The position numbers and the translations under genes were made by a program. The notes beneath the pieces were generated by a model that ran no database searches, was not told where the DNA came from, and saw only the letters and a program-made list of their open reading frames with translations. Positions 24,151 through 33,276 of a stretch of DNA of 64,000 bases are shown here, in pieces (the stretch's first letter is position 1; the number at the start of each line of letters is the position of its first letter). Source of the stretch: Qipengyuania sp. S6317L1 (GTDB lineage Bacteria > Pseudomonadota > Alphaproteobacteria > Sphingomonadales > Sphingomonadaceae); the NCBI RefSeq assembly GCF_023015615.1, contig NZ_JALKAJ010000004.1:62001-126000 (forward strand). The letters run 5' to 3'.

Positions 24151-25524
24151 TTATTCTGGCGCCCCGCCCACAGCCTGATAGAGCCCGACCAGCGCGGTCA
24201 GTTCATCGGCCCTGGTCTGCACTAGCGACAGCTCAACGCCCAGCAAAGCACGCTGTGCATCGACCTGCTCGATGTAGGGTGTGTAGCCGGCACGATAGCG
24301 GTTGCGCGCATGGCGCAATGCATCGGCCACGGCCACCTGCTGGGCCTCGAGTGCAGTTTCCTGCTCTTTCAGATTTGCCAGCACCGCCATGCGATCCTCT
24401 ACTTCGCGAAAAGCGTTGAGGACGGCTGAGCGGTAGGCCCAGGCCGCCTGGTCCCGTTGCGCTGTCGCACCATCGAGCTGTGCCTGGAGCTTCCCGCCCT
24501 GGAAGATCGGAGCAAGGATGCTGCCGCCCAGCGACCAGACGCTGACGGGATCGGCAAGCAGGTCGGAAAGCGCCACACCAGCCGCTGCCCCGAGGTCGAT
24601 GGAGGGCATGAAATCGGCGCGGGCCACGCGCATTTGCGCATCTGCCGCCGCAATGCGGTACTCCGCTGCAGCGACATCCGGACGGCGGCGCAGCAGCTCT
24701 GATGGAAGGATCGCAGGTGCGGGCGGCTGGCGCAGGTCCGCCAGCGTCCCGCCCCGCTCGATGGTGCCCGGCAACTCGCCGGTCAGTACTGAGAGAGCGT
24801 TTTCCTGCCGCGCGATCTGCGCTTTGAGTTGCGGGACGAGCTGTGCGGTGGCCTGATACTCGGCTTCGGCCTGCCTGAGGGGTAGCTGGGAGGTGTAGCC
24901 GACTTCGGCCCGGTCGCGGGCGAACTTCACCGCCTCCCGCCGTGCAGCCAGCGTTTCCTCGAGCACGGAGAGCCGCTTGTCTAGCGCCAGCAGGGTGATG
25001 TAGCCGCTGGCGGTTGCCGCGCTTACCGATAGCCGCGCCGCTTCCGCGCCTGCAGCGCTTGCGGCAACGCCAGCCTCGGCCGCATCGACGCGGGCGGCAT
25101 TCTTGCCGAAGAGATCGAGTTCGTAGGAAGCACGGAATGCAGGCTGTGCGGCAACGGAGGTCTGCGGCTGGCCGAAAGGCGAAACCTCGCGCCGGACGCC
25201 GCCCTCGACGCCTGCGCCAACTGCGGGAAGCAGGAAGCCGCGCGAGGCCAGCTCGGTCGCGCGCGCCTCTTCGACCCGAGCCGCGGCAATCTGCACGTCG
25301 GGATTGTTGGCTCGTGCCTGTTCGACGAGGCGCGAAAGCTGCGGGTCGCCGAAAGCGTCCCACCAGTCCCTTTCGACCGGAGCGGTGACATCAAGACTGG
25401 TTCGCCATTCGGTCGGTGGAGCAACCGCGGCGCCAAGCGGAGCCTCCTGCAAAGCAGGAGCACAGGCGGAGAGAGCAAGGGCGCTAGTAGCCAGAACGGC
25501 CAGTGGTCTGCTCATCATGATCAT
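24151..25524 (-). CDS. Outer-membrane efflux channel lipoprotein (NodT family)
   Basis: TolC-like outer-membrane factor of 457 residues with a lipoprotein signal (SALALSAC, Cys21) and the duplicated barrel/coiled-coil layout: WWDAFGDPQLSRLVEQA, ARADFMPSIDLGA and FREVEDRMAVL are characteristic. The start ATG overlaps the stop of the adaptor gene (ATGA, 25521-25524). It is the last gene of tetR-emrB-emrA-nodT and completes a tripartite exporter. It could also serve the RND pump at 11184-14288, which lacks its own channel. Confidence 0.93.
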   Translation of the reverse strand: MIMMSRPLAVLATSALALSACAPALQEAPLGAAVAPPTEWRTSLDVTAPVERDWWDAFGDPQLSRLVEQARANNPDVQIAAARVEEARATELASRGFLLPAVGAGVEGGVRREVSPFGQPQTSVAAQPAFRASYELDLFGKNAARVDAAEAGVAASAAGAEAARLSVSAATASGYITLLALDKRLSVLEETLAARREAVKFARDRAEVGYTSQLPLRQAEAEYQATAQLVPQLKAQIARQENALSVLTGELPGTIERGGTLADLRQPPAPAILPSELLRRRPDVAAAEYRIAAADAQMRVARADFMPSIDLGAAAGVALSDLLADPVSVWSLGGSILAPIFQGGKLQAQLDGATAQRDQAAWAYRSAVLNAFREVEDRMAVLANLKEQETALEAQQVAVADALRHARNRYRAGYTPYIEQVDAQRALLGVELSLVQTRADELTALVGLYQAVGGAPE

Positions 25525-26636
25525 TCTTCCGTATGTACAGTGGCGACGACCGACATGCCCGGACCGAGCCGCTTTGCCGCCTCCTGTCCCTTGTCGAGCA
25601 CGATGCGCACGGCGATACGTTGCGGCACCTTCACGAAATTTCCTGCGCCCGTGTCCGGCTTGACGAGGCTGAACTCGCTGCTGGCCGCAGGCGCTATGCT
25701 CTGCACCCGGCCTGTGAGTTCGATGCCGCCCAAAGCATCGATCTCCAGCGTGGCGCGCTGGCCAACGGCCATGTTCGCGGTCTGCGTTTCCTTGAAGTTG
25801 GCGACGACCCACAAGTCGTCGGGGACGATGTACATGAGCTGGGTCCCGGCACTGACCAGCTGGCCGACGCGCGCGCTGACCTCGCTAAGCCGTCCTGCCC
25901 GCGGTGCGCGGATCTCGGTGCGCGACAGCTCGAACTCGGCAAGGCCTTTTGCAGCATCGGCGCCAGCCACCTGCGCTTCGAGCGCACGGCGACCCACGGA
26001 CACCGAGCGCACGTTTTCCGCCGCAATGGCGCGTTGCGCTTGCGCCTGCCTGACGCCCGCCTGAGCCTGCTGCAAAGCTGCGCGGGCCTGATCGCGTTCG
26101 CGCAGGGATACCGAACCTTCGTCGACCAGCTCGGCGATGCGGTTCATGTCGGCCTGCGCTTTTTGCAGACCGGCGCGTGCAGCAGCGACGGCGGCATCCT
26201 GTAATTCGAGCTGAGCCTGTGCCGAGCGCAGGCTTTGCGCGCTGTTGGCCAGCGTCGCTTGCTGTGCTGCGGTGTTGGCCGCGCCTTGCTGCAGCTTTTG
26301 CTGATAGGGTGCATCGTCGATCCGGGCGAGCAGCTCGCCTTTTTCAACCCGCTGGAAGTCATCCACCGGCACTTCGACAAGGTAGCCGGCAACCTGCGGA
26401 CTGACGACCGTGGTGCGCCCGCGGACATAGGCGTTGTTGGTCGTTTCGTCGCCGCCTTCGAAAGGCGGCAGTTCCCAGGCGAATAGCGCCACGAGCACGC
26501 CGATCAGGATCGCCCCGACGGCCACCACGATCCGTCGGCGGGAAGGATTGGGCGACCACCCCTTTTCCTGCTCGGGAGCGGGCGCGTCCGCGGTCATGGT
26601 TTCGGCATCGGTTTCGGCCGGAGTCGAATCGGTCAT
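25521..26636 (-). CDS. emrA: EmrA-like membrane fusion protein
   Basis: Adaptor of the HlyD/EmrA group, 371 residues. One membrane segment at about residues 35-54 follows a short acidic cytoplasmic tail. The lipoyl half TTVVSPQVAGYLVEVPVDDFQRVEKGELLARID, a long coiled-coil hairpin of Ala/Gln/Arg, and the returning EIRAPRAGRLSEVSARVGQLVSAGTQLMYIVPDD are clear (cited in part). It overlaps both neighbours by four bases. It links the EmrB-like pump to the NodT channel. Confidence 0.93.
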   Translation of the reverse strand: MTDSTPAETDAETMTADAPAPEQEKGWSPNPSRRRIVVAVGAILIGVLVALFAWELPPFEGGDETTNNAYVRGRTTVVSPQVAGYLVEVPVDDFQRVEKGELLARIDDAPYQQKLQQGAANTAAQQATLANSAQSLRSAQAQLELQDAAVAAARAGLQKAQADMNRIAELVDEGSVSLRERDQARAALQQAQAGVRQAQAQRAIAAENVRSVSVGRRALEAQVAGADAAKGLAEFELSRTEIRAPRAGRLSEVSARVGQLVSAGTQLMYIVPDDLWVVANFKETQTANMAVGQRATLEIDALGGIELTGRVQSIAPAASSEFSLVKPDTGAGNFVKVPQRIAVRIVLDKGQEAAKRLGPGMSVVATVHTEE

Positions 26637-28318
26637 TGTCTGGTCCTTGCGAGTATGGCCTCCATGAAGGCCAATTCTTTAGCGAGCGGGTTACGCCCGC
26701 GGATCTTGTTGAGGAGCCACGGCACGAAGACGAGGGTGAAGGTCACCGCCGAGAGCGTGCCGATGAGGAAGAAAACATCGTTGAAGGCGAGCACTGCGGC
26801 TTCGCGGCCCACCTCTGCCGAAATACTCGACGCCGCCGCCTGTTGTTGCAGCGCGGGATCGCTCTGCGTCGGCGCTGCGCGCTGTGCGGCACTGCCGAGC
26901 GCCTGCGCCAATCGCTGGTTTGCGAGCGTAAGCGTGCTGCCAGCGTCGATGAGGTGCGTCTTCAAACGCACAGTGTGGAAGGCGGACAGCAGCGAGATAC
27001 CCGCCAGGCCGCCGATCGATTGCGACAGCGAAAATATCGCGATGAAGCTGATGACGTAGCTCTGGCCCGCCGCAAGCGCGCGCAGCATGCCCTCCATCAT
27101 GATCGGTCCCATGGCGAAGACCGCCGCGAAGGCGATCGCGGCCTGCGTGAGGTAGAGGTCCTGCGGCCGCGTCATCACCCCGGTGCGCGTATCGGCGAAG
27201 GCAGCGATGCAGATCACGAGGATCGCGAAGAGCACGGGCCGGGTGAGGTCCTTGGGGTCGAGCCGCACCACCGACAGCGCCATGCCCCCGAAGGTCGCCC
27301 CGGCAAGCACCCAGAAATAGCTGGTCAGCTGCTCGTTGCCGTAGCCCAGCGCGGTGAACATCCCGCTCGCCCCGAACCCCTGTTCGGCAACGAGGATGCG
27401 CACGGTCGCCCCGATCAGCGCGAGCGCGAGGATCGAGCGGCTCGACAGCCAACTGAGATCGAGCATGGGGCTCTTGCGGTTGGCCTCGATCAGGAAGCAC
27501 CCGCCCAGCGCGAGGATGCTGGCGGCCAGCGCGTAACCGAGCCATGGCGTGTCCCACCACTGGATGCGGCCCTGGATCAGGAAAGCGCAAAATGCTGCAA
27601 TCCCGATGATGAAGAGCGCAATGCTTGGGATGTCGAGCTTCTCGAAGGTCTGCTTGCGGATACCCGGCGGGAGCCGCAGCAGGATCACCATGCCTAGGCC
27701 CAGTAGCGACAGGGCGAACTGGAACTGGAAGACATTTGTCATGTCGCCATCGACTAGCAGAGCCGGCGACACTGCCCGAGCAAGCGGGAATGACACCTGT
27801 ATCAGACCCAGCGAGATAACCAGTCCGCCCACGCGCATCGCGGCCGGAAGACCCTGCATAAGGTAGTAGATCGCCAGCGCCGACAGCCCGCTGGCGGTGA
27901 TGCCCGCAACCGCGCGCGCGGCAAGTTCGGGATAGTATCCGGGGCCGATCATCTGGACGAAATTGGCGGCGACCAGCCCAGCCATGGCCCAGCGCACGAA
28001 CGGCTGAATGCCGAATTCCTGCCGCACGCGGAACAGCAGCATGCTCATCGTGGCGTAGGTCGAATAGAACGCCACCGTCAGCCAACCTGCCTCGACCGGC
28101 GTCAGGGCGAATTCGGCCTGGAGGAACGGTGCGTTGGCGAGCAGGAAACCGTTCTGCGCGCCGCCCACCAGCGCCATGAAGACACCGATGGCGAGATAGG
28201 CCGCGCGGCGCGCCGGAGGGTGGTCGGGATTGGCGGGAGAGCCGGGGAGGATCGGCATCTCGTGCTGCTTGAACCGATAGCCGTCCACAGTGTCGATGAG
28301 GGTACCGCGTTCGGTCAC
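26633..28318 (-). CDS. emrB: EmrB-like MFS drug exporter (DHA2 family)
   Basis: Major facilitator of 561 residues with about 14 hydrophobic helices, beginning AAYLAIGVFMALVGGAQNGFL. The end LVFVPWLLNKIRGRN is like other EmrB transporters. Gene order and the overlapping stops and starts show a single translation unit. Substrates of the family include hydrophobic and cationic toxic compounds; this one's substrate is unknown. The tetR gene overlaps its start by four bases. Confidence 0.92.
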   Translation of the reverse strand: MTERGTLIDTVDGYRFKQHEMPILPGSPANPDHPPARRAAYLAIGVFMALVGGAQNGFLLANAPFLQAEFALTPVEAGWLTVAFYSTYATMSMLLFRVRQEFGIQPFVRWAMAGLVAANFVQMIGPGYYPELAARAVAGITASGLSALAIYYLMQGLPAAMRVGGLVISLGLIQVSFPLARAVSPALLVDGDMTNVFQFQFALSLLGLGMVILLRLPPGIRKQTFEKLDIPSIALFIIGIAAFCAFLIQGRIQWWDTPWLGYALAASILALGGCFLIEANRKSPMLDLSWLSSRSILALALIGATVRILVAEQGFGASGMFTALGYGNEQLTSYFWVLAGATFGGMALSVVRLDPKDLTRPVLFAILVICIAAFADTRTGVMTRPQDLYLTQAAIAFAAVFAMGPIMMEGMLRALAAGQSYVISFIAIFSLSQSIGGLAGISLLSAFHTVRLKTHLIDAGSTLTLANQRLAQALGSAAQRAAPTQSDPALQQQAAASSISAEVGREAAVLAFNDVFFLIGTLSAVTFTLVFVPWLLNKIRGRNPLAKELAFMEAILARTRQ

Positions 28319-28944
28319 GGCATCAGCGCTCCCGCGACGAGCACCTCTTCGAGCGCGGCTGCAAACTGCGCATCGTCTTCCATGTCGCCGACAAGTTTGG
28401 CAAGGCGTTCGCGCCGGGCGACGGTGCTGGCGGCGGAATAGATGAAATTCGCTACCCGGAACTCGAGGTGCGCCGGAGTCTTATCACGCTCCTCCGCTGC
28501 GGCTTGCGCCAATTCGATGAAATGGCGGTGCAGCGGCAGCGAGAGCGTCTCGAGCAGCCATTTCGAGCGATCGCTATCGATCGTTATGTCACGCAGCAGC
28601 AGGCGCGGGACCTCTGGTCGATCGAGAAGATAAGTGAGGAAGGCATGTGCCGAATGCTCCAGCCGTTTTTGCGCGCCCGTTGCCTCGCTATCGCCCAGGG
28701 CTCGTTCGAGCGCCTCGCGCAAGGCCGCACCCGCCTGCCAAACGATATCCTTCCACAAGCCCTGCTTGCCGCCGAATCGATAGGAAATCAGCGCGACGTC
28801 GACCCCGGCATCGCCGGCGATCTCCCGCAGCGAGGTGGCGTCGAAACCCTGCGCGGCAAAACGCTGCAGCGCGGCGCGCGAAATTGCCGCACTGGTGTCG
28901 CTATCGTTTTCTCTGGGGCGTCCACGCCCGCGTCGTTCGGTCAT
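28315..28944 (-). CDS. TetR-family repressor of the emr operon
   Basis: TetR regulator of 209 residues. The helix-turn-helix is in ISRAALQRFAAQGFDATSLREIAGDAGVDVALISYRFGGKQGLW (partial motifs: LREIAGDAGV and LISYRFGGK), followed by a CxxC-free ligand domain. It is first in the operon and overlaps emrB by four bases, so it regulates its own operon. A palindrome 44 bases upstream of the start (28988-29007) is a likely operator. Confidence 0.92.
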   Translation of the reverse strand: MTERRGRGRPRENDSDTSAAISRAALQRFAAQGFDATSLREIAGDAGVDVALISYRFGGKQGLWKDIVWQAGAALREALERALGDSEATGAQKRLEHSAHAFLTYLLDRPEVPRLLLRDITIDSDRSKWLLETLSLPLHRHFIELAQAAAEERDKTPAHLEFRVANFIYSAASTVARRERLAKLVGDMEDDAQFAAALEEVLVAGALMP

Positions 28945-28987
28945 TCACCGCTCCTTGTGCGCTGCAACATAAAGCACCGTGTTTCGG

Positions 28988-29007
28988 TATTCAATGGCCG
29001 TTGAATA
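28988..29007. promoter_or_regulatory. Candidate TetR operator
   Basis: Seven-base inverted repeat TATTCAA-N6-TTGAATA, with the centre TGGCCG also near-symmetric. It lies 44-63 bases upstream of the tetR start, where a promoter would be. Prediction from symmetry and position. Confidence 0.6.
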
Positions 29008-29193
29008 AATCGACTGGACTGGCTGGCGACCGCGTGGAGCGACCCGTTATCGATGGCTAAGCCCTGTCTCGCGAACGGTTTTGTCGGAGCGCGAAAATTG
29101 CAGTTTTAAATCGAACCGCTGCTGGCGTCTTCCTATCACAAAGTCCGGGCAGATTGCGACGGGCGCTATTCTCTCGGCAGAAGGACTAGGCAC

Positions 29194-29879
29194 ATGAACG
29201 TCCTCATGGTTCTCATCAGCCACGACGAACTGGGAGATATCGGTAAGAAAACAGGCTTCCAGCTAGAGGAATGCAGCGCCCTGTAATGTGCTTAAGGATG
29301 CCGGCCACGACATTGCGCCGGCGAGCCAGGCTGGCGGGCAGCCCCCGCTGGACCCCAAGTCCGACGACCCCGATGCGAAGACCGATAAGACCAAGCGGTT
29401 CAAGGGCGACGAAGGGGCACAGGCGCACCTCGCCTCGACCCACAAATCGGTCGATGGTGACATTTCGAAATTCGGCAGCGTGCCCTATCCCGGAGGCCAC
29501 GGCCCGTTGTGGGACCTGGCGCAAGGTGCGGATTCTAGGGCGGCCAGCGAAGGTGCGCTCTCTGCGGGAAAGCCGGTAGCGCTCATCAGCCATGCGCCTG
29601 CCGTGCTTGTGAACGCGATGTCGCCGACAGGCGCTCCGATCGTGAAGGGCCGCAAGGTCACCAGCTTCACGAACGAGGAAGAGAAAGCGGTCGGCCTGAC
29701 CGATGTCGTGCCATTCCTGCTCGAAGACGTACTGAAGGAACAGGGCGGCGACTTTTCCGAGGGCGGCGTGTTCGAACCGCATGTAGTGCAGGACGGATTA
29801 CTGATCACCGGCCAGCCCCCCCCCGTCGAGCGAAGCGGCCGCCGAAAAGCTGCTCGAAGCTCTCGCCGGCGCGGAATGA
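29194..29879 (+). pseudogene. Decayed DJ-1/PfpI-type amidotransferase-like gene
   Basis: Starts properly: GAAGGA, then ATG at 29194 reading MNVLMVLISHDELGDIGKKTG, but a TAA stops it after 30 codons (29284). A shifted frame carries on (VLKDAGHDIAPAS, PYPGGHGPLWDLA, VKGRKVTSFTNEEEKAVGLTDVVPFLLEDVLK), and a run of nine C at 29816-29824 shifts the frame again before the usual end (SSEAAAEKLLEALAG). The nucleophile position reads ALISHAPAVL, where family members have Cys before His. It is therefore dead by at least two frame breaks and the lost cysteine. Its intact relatives act in glyoxal or stress protection. It may once have been induced with the neighbouring efflux operon. Confidence 0.85.
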
Positions 29880-29949
29880 TCTACCCGGCTATGGGCGGCT
29901 GTGAATTCGACGTTTGCCAAACGTCTGTTTCGACGGCCCACAGCCTCAG

Positions 29950-29975
29950 AAGCGGACGGTCCGCTACCGGCCCAG
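29950..29975 (+). repeat. Dispersed 26-bp element, copy 2
   Basis: Begins AAGCGGACGGTCCGC and ends TACCGGCCCAG. Its first half is a perfect hairpin, GCGGAC-G-GTCCGC. It lies after the DJ-1 pseudogene, before the block of small genes. Confidence 0.5.
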
Positions 29976-30153
29976 TTCCAGACGTATCCGCACGCTTACT
30001 TTGAATGACCGATTATGGGCCGAAGGCGGTCTGACTGCTCTTTATGAGTGGGACCACGAAAGCGGCCGTTCCGTTATATGGAGTTGTGGCCGTCCTAAAG
30101 GGATCAGCTGAATTCCCACAGATGCAAGTGCGAGCCGACGATCAAGGATCCGT

Positions 30154-30405
30154 TCAGACATGTTGGACCCAGCACGTCGACCAGAAGCGCCTGTCTACCG
30201 TCTGCGATAAAGATAGACCACGATGTCGTCGCCCCAATTCGACATGTACGCGGTCTCCAACGACCGATTTGATACGGTAGCGACGCATCTTGCCTGCAGT
30301 GTAGCAGATCAGACGATGCTCATTATCGAGTGTGACGCCAAAGCGACCATCGGGCAGAATCTCGTTGATCTCGCCCTCCATCGTAATGAGCTCTTCCTTC
30401 GCCAA
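30154..30405 (-). CDS. infA: Translation initiation factor IF-1 homologue with altered C-terminus
   Basis: The S1-domain of IF-1 is clear from residue 2: [53 protein letters not shown]. The start codon is TTG at 30405; an ATG ten codons upstream does not fit the family. After VHVEL the frame reads through 26 unrelated residues. If the frame shifts at the G run at about 30233-30236, it ends after 14 residues with VVYLYRRR and TAG, near the normal IF-1 length of about 72, so a one-base frameshift is likely. Chromosomal infA must lie elsewhere. It may be a pseudogene or a divergent element-borne copy. Confidence 0.65.
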   Translation of the reverse strand: MAKEELITMEGEINEILPDGRFGVTLDNEHRLICYTAGKMRRYRIKSVVGDRVHVELGRRHRGLSLSQTVDRRFWSTCWVQHV

Positions 30406-30643
30406 AAACCAACCTTGCGTACGAAAAATCATCCGCGCGGACGAATTCCACTACGGAGCCAGGTAGGATGAAATGGAAGTGGTGCCGATCTCGCGCTTGA
30501 GCGCTCATTGCGGCAATCAAAATCCGTCGCAAACGACGTTAGGCAACATCTATTTAGCAGCGTGCAAAAAAATTACAATGGGTGCGGTCGAAAACTATAG
30601 AACTTTCTTCATGCAGAGAGGTCGTGCCGCAACCTTTGTTCGA

Positions 30644-30853
30644 TCAGTGGTTCTTGTTCTGACGTCTGTGCTCGGCGAGCGCATCATCCAGGCTCGTGTA
30701 TGTGTAAGAGCCGACCCGGTATTGCGTAATGGTTGAGGCAGTGACGCCGTCAGGCAATGCCGATGGTGCAGCGGGTTTCATTGAGCCACGTTCACTTTCC
30801 CATTGACGGGTTGCGGGTGTTTCAGGGTTGGGCTCTGCACGGCTATGGTCCAT
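30644..30853 (-). CDS. Small protein with C-terminal VGSY-DALA motif
   Basis: Sixty-nine residues from the ATG at 30853, with AAGGAAAG 12 bases upstream. The N-terminal half is polar and proline-rich; the C-terminal half YRVGSYTYTSLDDALAEHRRQ resembles the end of the protein at 31846-32112 (VGSYAVGANRYSNLSDALAQ). No known function. Moderately sure it is real because of the motif. Confidence 0.5.
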   Translation of the reverse strand: MDHSRAEPNPETPATRQWESERGSMKPAAPSALPDGVTASTITQYRVGSYTYTSLDDALAEHRRQNKNH

Positions 30854-30869
30854 GGTCTTGGTTCTTTCC

Positions 30870-31052
30870 TTAAGAGGGCTCATCAGGCGACCAATCGGCC
30901 ACATGCCTGCCATCCCCGTTCTTCGCCTCTCTGATCCGTTTCGCGTAATAGCCGACAAGATCGAAATAGGTTTCGCGCTCTTCCGCCGAGGTGGAGCGTG
31001 CAGCATTGGCCTTCGCCAGCTCGTGGTTTCGGATTAACTGCTCGAGGGTCAT
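30870..31052 (-). CDS. Small helical protein, unknown function
   Basis: Sixty residues, MTLEQLIRNHELAKANAARS, then ERETYFDLVGYYAKRIREAKN, predicted two helices. GGAG lies before the ATG. It is just upstream of the 69-residue gene, and the two form a likely pair. Family not recognised. Confidence 0.5.
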   Translation of the reverse strand: MTLEQLIRNHELAKANAARSTSAEERETYFDLVGYYAKRIREAKNGDGRHVADWSPDEPS

Positions 31053-31124
31053 GACAGGGCGGCTCCTCTGGGTCTGGAGAGCGAGAGGGTCGGCGTCAAT
31101 CGAACGCCGACCATCGTTAAGGCT

Positions 31125-31373
31125 CTAACCCTGCTGGGCGCGTGCCTGTTCACGCTGCGGGTCACCCTGCTGTTGCTGGAGGTTCACAGCGCGCATGTCC
31201 TGGCCATCGACCTGGTTGGTCTCGTAGCCATAGCGATCTCCGACCTTGGGAACCTGAGATTCTTGTTGCAGATCCGACTTGCCGAATGGGAGCACGTTGC
31301 CACCCTTTTCCGGACTGATCGTGCCCGCACCCCTGCCACTGTCGTAGCTCTTGATCTTGCCAAAATGTGTCAT
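31125..31373 (-). CDS. Cold-shock-domain-like small protein
   Basis: Eighty-two residues. GKIKSYDSGRGAGTISPEKGG and VLPFGKSDLQ match the start of a cold-shock domain, although the RNP motifs with their aromatic residues are poorly kept (GTISP in place of GFI-P). VPKVGDRYGYETNQVDGQDMRAVNL completes the fold, and a Gln-rich tail follows. It probably binds nucleic acid weakly or differently from CspA. Confidence 0.65.
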   Translation of the reverse strand: MTHFGKIKSYDSGRGAGTISPEKGGNVLPFGKSDLQQESQVPKVGDRYGYETNQVDGQDMRAVNLQQQQGDPQREQARAQQG

Positions 31374-31845
31374 GTCATGTCCTTCAGTGTGAATGCAGCG
31401 CGCCAGAATTTGCCGGCTGCGACTAAGAGGCGGAACTGAAGGAGATGGCTTCTCGAAGCTGGAAACCTAAGACCGTCGATTGCGACTGGTAGCTGGCTGT
31501 AACATAGGGACGATAACGCCTGAAACAAGTGGCCGCTATCAACGGTCGACGCTGGCAGATTGAAAAGGAGTTATGGGAAGCGCCGATGAGCATTGCCATG
31601 ATCATTCGCCATGCGGCCGGCCCTATTCGTATCGTCGGCAAGCCGTACCTGGTGGATTTCATCGCGAGAGGACGGCGAGAATTTCATCCCGGGTGAACCG
31701 TGCATGATCCGAGCGCTTGCTAATCCAGGGCCTCTCGTAATTCTGACCATTCAGTCCCACTTAAAAGAAATCGCATCTAAACACCGGTAGGCTTTTGCGA
31801 CTGAGAGACCTTGTTCTCCCGCTTACGAGACGAGGACAAGAGATC
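31374..31845. other. Intergenic region, no firm gene
   Basis: About 470 bases. A 36-codon plus-strand frame at about 31586-31696 (MSIAMIIRHAAGPIRIVG...) has AAGGAG some 15 bases upstream but no known relatives; I would not call it. Nothing else stands out. Confidence 0.4.
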
Positions 31846-32112
31846 ATGCCGCAAGATACATTTCTTCCGCGCTGCCATCCACATATGCTTGGCGAAGACG
31901 GGCACGTTGATCTCGCCAGATGCGAGGAACTGGCCGCAGATATGGCCGACCTCAAAGAGCTCGGCATCATACTCACACTGGTTGGAAGTTATGCGGTCGG
32001 AGCCAACCGCTATTCCAATCTTAGTGATGCGCTGGCTCAGGCTCGGGCCAAGCGTTCAGAGGGAAGTGACGCGGACACGAGAGCCAGAGGCCGCCTGCTA
32101 AATGGTCATTAA
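31846..32112 (+). CDS. Small protein with VGSY-DALA motif, plus strand
   Basis: Eighty-eight residues from MPQDTFLPRCHPHMLG. The middle is helical (ARCEELAADMADLKELGI), and LVGSYAVGANRYSNLSDALA resembles the C-terminus of the protein at 30644-30853. The start is preceded by GAGGACAAGAGA. Function unknown. Confidence 0.5.
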   Translation: MPQDTFLPRCHPHMLGEDGHVDLARCEELAADMADLKELGIILTLVGSYAVGANRYSNLSDALAQARAKRSEGSDADTRARGRLLNGH

Positions 32113-32190
32113 TCGTCACTCGCTTCATAAAATCGTCCATCTGTTTACGGCTCGAAAAGTAAAGGCAGCCCGCTTTGTTGCATTGGTCAA

Positions 32191-32216
32191 AAGCCGACAG
32201 TCGGCAATCGGCCCAG
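32191..32216 (+). repeat. Dispersed 26-bp element, copy 3
   Basis: Begins AAGCCGACAGTCGGC, a perfect hairpin GCCGAC-A-GTCGGC, and ends ATCGGCCCAG. Compared with copy 2 one pair has changed on both arms (C-G for G-C). It lies between the small-gene block and the LysR gene. Confidence 0.5.
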
Positions 32217-32271
32217 CTTAAGCCTTCTGCTCATTACTGAAACTGAGTGGCGAGACCGGACTCAATAGATC

Positions 32272-33183
32272 TTACCGCGCGCCAGCCTTGTCCTTGAGGT
32301 AGTCGATTAAGACCCGCAGTTTGAGCGGCACATAATCACGTGAAGGAAAGAGCAACCAAGCCGCAGTGTCGAATTCTGCCGCGCTTGCCTCCCACTCCGG
32401 GTACAAATCGACAAGGGTCCCGTCTTCGAGCTCGTTCTCCAACATCCATGAAGCGAGAAGCCCGGGGCCTAAGCCGGAAAGCACCGCGGCCTTTACGCCG
32501 GTAGGGCTGCTGAGCGTAAGGCGGCCGTGTACGGGAATCTCAACCAAGCTGCCGGGACAGCGAAAGGTCCAGCTCGAACGATAGGCGGGCAACGACAAGA
32601 GCACGCATTGCCGTAAACCGAGATCTCCAGGTTCAGGTGGCACTCCATTTTGCGCCAGATAGTCGGGGGTCGCCACGACATAATAGCGTGTGTCCATCAG
32701 CTTTGTACCGACGAATGAGCCGCTGGGCCGCGGACCCAACCGGATGGCTAGATCGATCCGCTCTTCAGCAATGTCTACGTGGCTGTCGCTGAGTACGGCC
32801 TCGACAGAGATTTCAGGATAAAGCTCCATGAAGCCGCGCAACCTTGGGACCAGCCATTGAGAACCAAATGCGGTGGATGAGGTCACGCGCAACGTCCCAC
32901 TGGGCTTGGATATGAGGTCAAGCGCCTGGTCTCTTGCATCGGCGAGTTCATCAACGAGAGCGCTCACGCGGGACAAGTAGGCCGCTCCGGCCTCGGTGAG
33001 GTTGAGCCGCCGCGTGGTGCGCTCGAAAAGAGTGAAGCCTAGCGCTGCCTCGAGGTTCGCTATGCTGCGCGAGACAAGCGAGGGATCGATACCTTGATCC
33101 CGAGCCGCGGCAGCAAAGGACCCGCGATGGGCCACCTCGCGAAAGGTTCGCAGGGCCTGTATCTGGATCGCATCGGCACTCAT
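32272..33183 (-). CDS. LysR-family regulator of the azoreductase-SDR pair
   Basis: LysR regulator of 303 residues. The winged helix is seen in ALRTFREVAHRGSFAAAARDQ and SLVSRSIANLEAALGFTLFER, followed by the usual substrate-binding domain (GTLRVTSSTAFG). It is divergent from the oxidoreductase pair at 33277-34697, with 93 bases between, containing ACATATGT. By family habit it activates that pair in response to a small molecule; the ligand is unknown. Confidence 0.92.
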   Translation of the reverse strand: MSADAIQIQALRTFREVAHRGSFAAAARDQGIDPSLVSRSIANLEAALGFTLFERTTRRLNLTEAGAAYLSRVSALVDELADARDQALDLISKPSGTLRVTSSTAFGSQWLVPRLRGFMELYPEISVEAVLSDSHVDIAEERIDLAIRLGPRPSGSFVGTKLMDTRYYVVATPDYLAQNGVPPEPGDLGLRQCVLLSLPAYRSSWTFRCPGSLVEIPVHGRLTLSSPTGVKAAVLSGLGPGLLASWMLENELEDGTLVDLYPEWEASAAEFDTAAWLLFPSRDYVPLKLRVLIDYLKDKAGAR

Positions 33184-33276
33184 TCATGCAAACATAGCAT
33201 TACATATGTGCTTGAACAGATATTTCCGACAGAATTAACATGAGTATCTGGAGTGGGTCACTAAAGGAGATGACCC

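Noticed and set aside
30473..30736. 87-codon plus-strand frame with a hydrophobic segment
   Set aside because: No ribosome binding site or family; it overlaps the end of the better supported minus-strand small gene.
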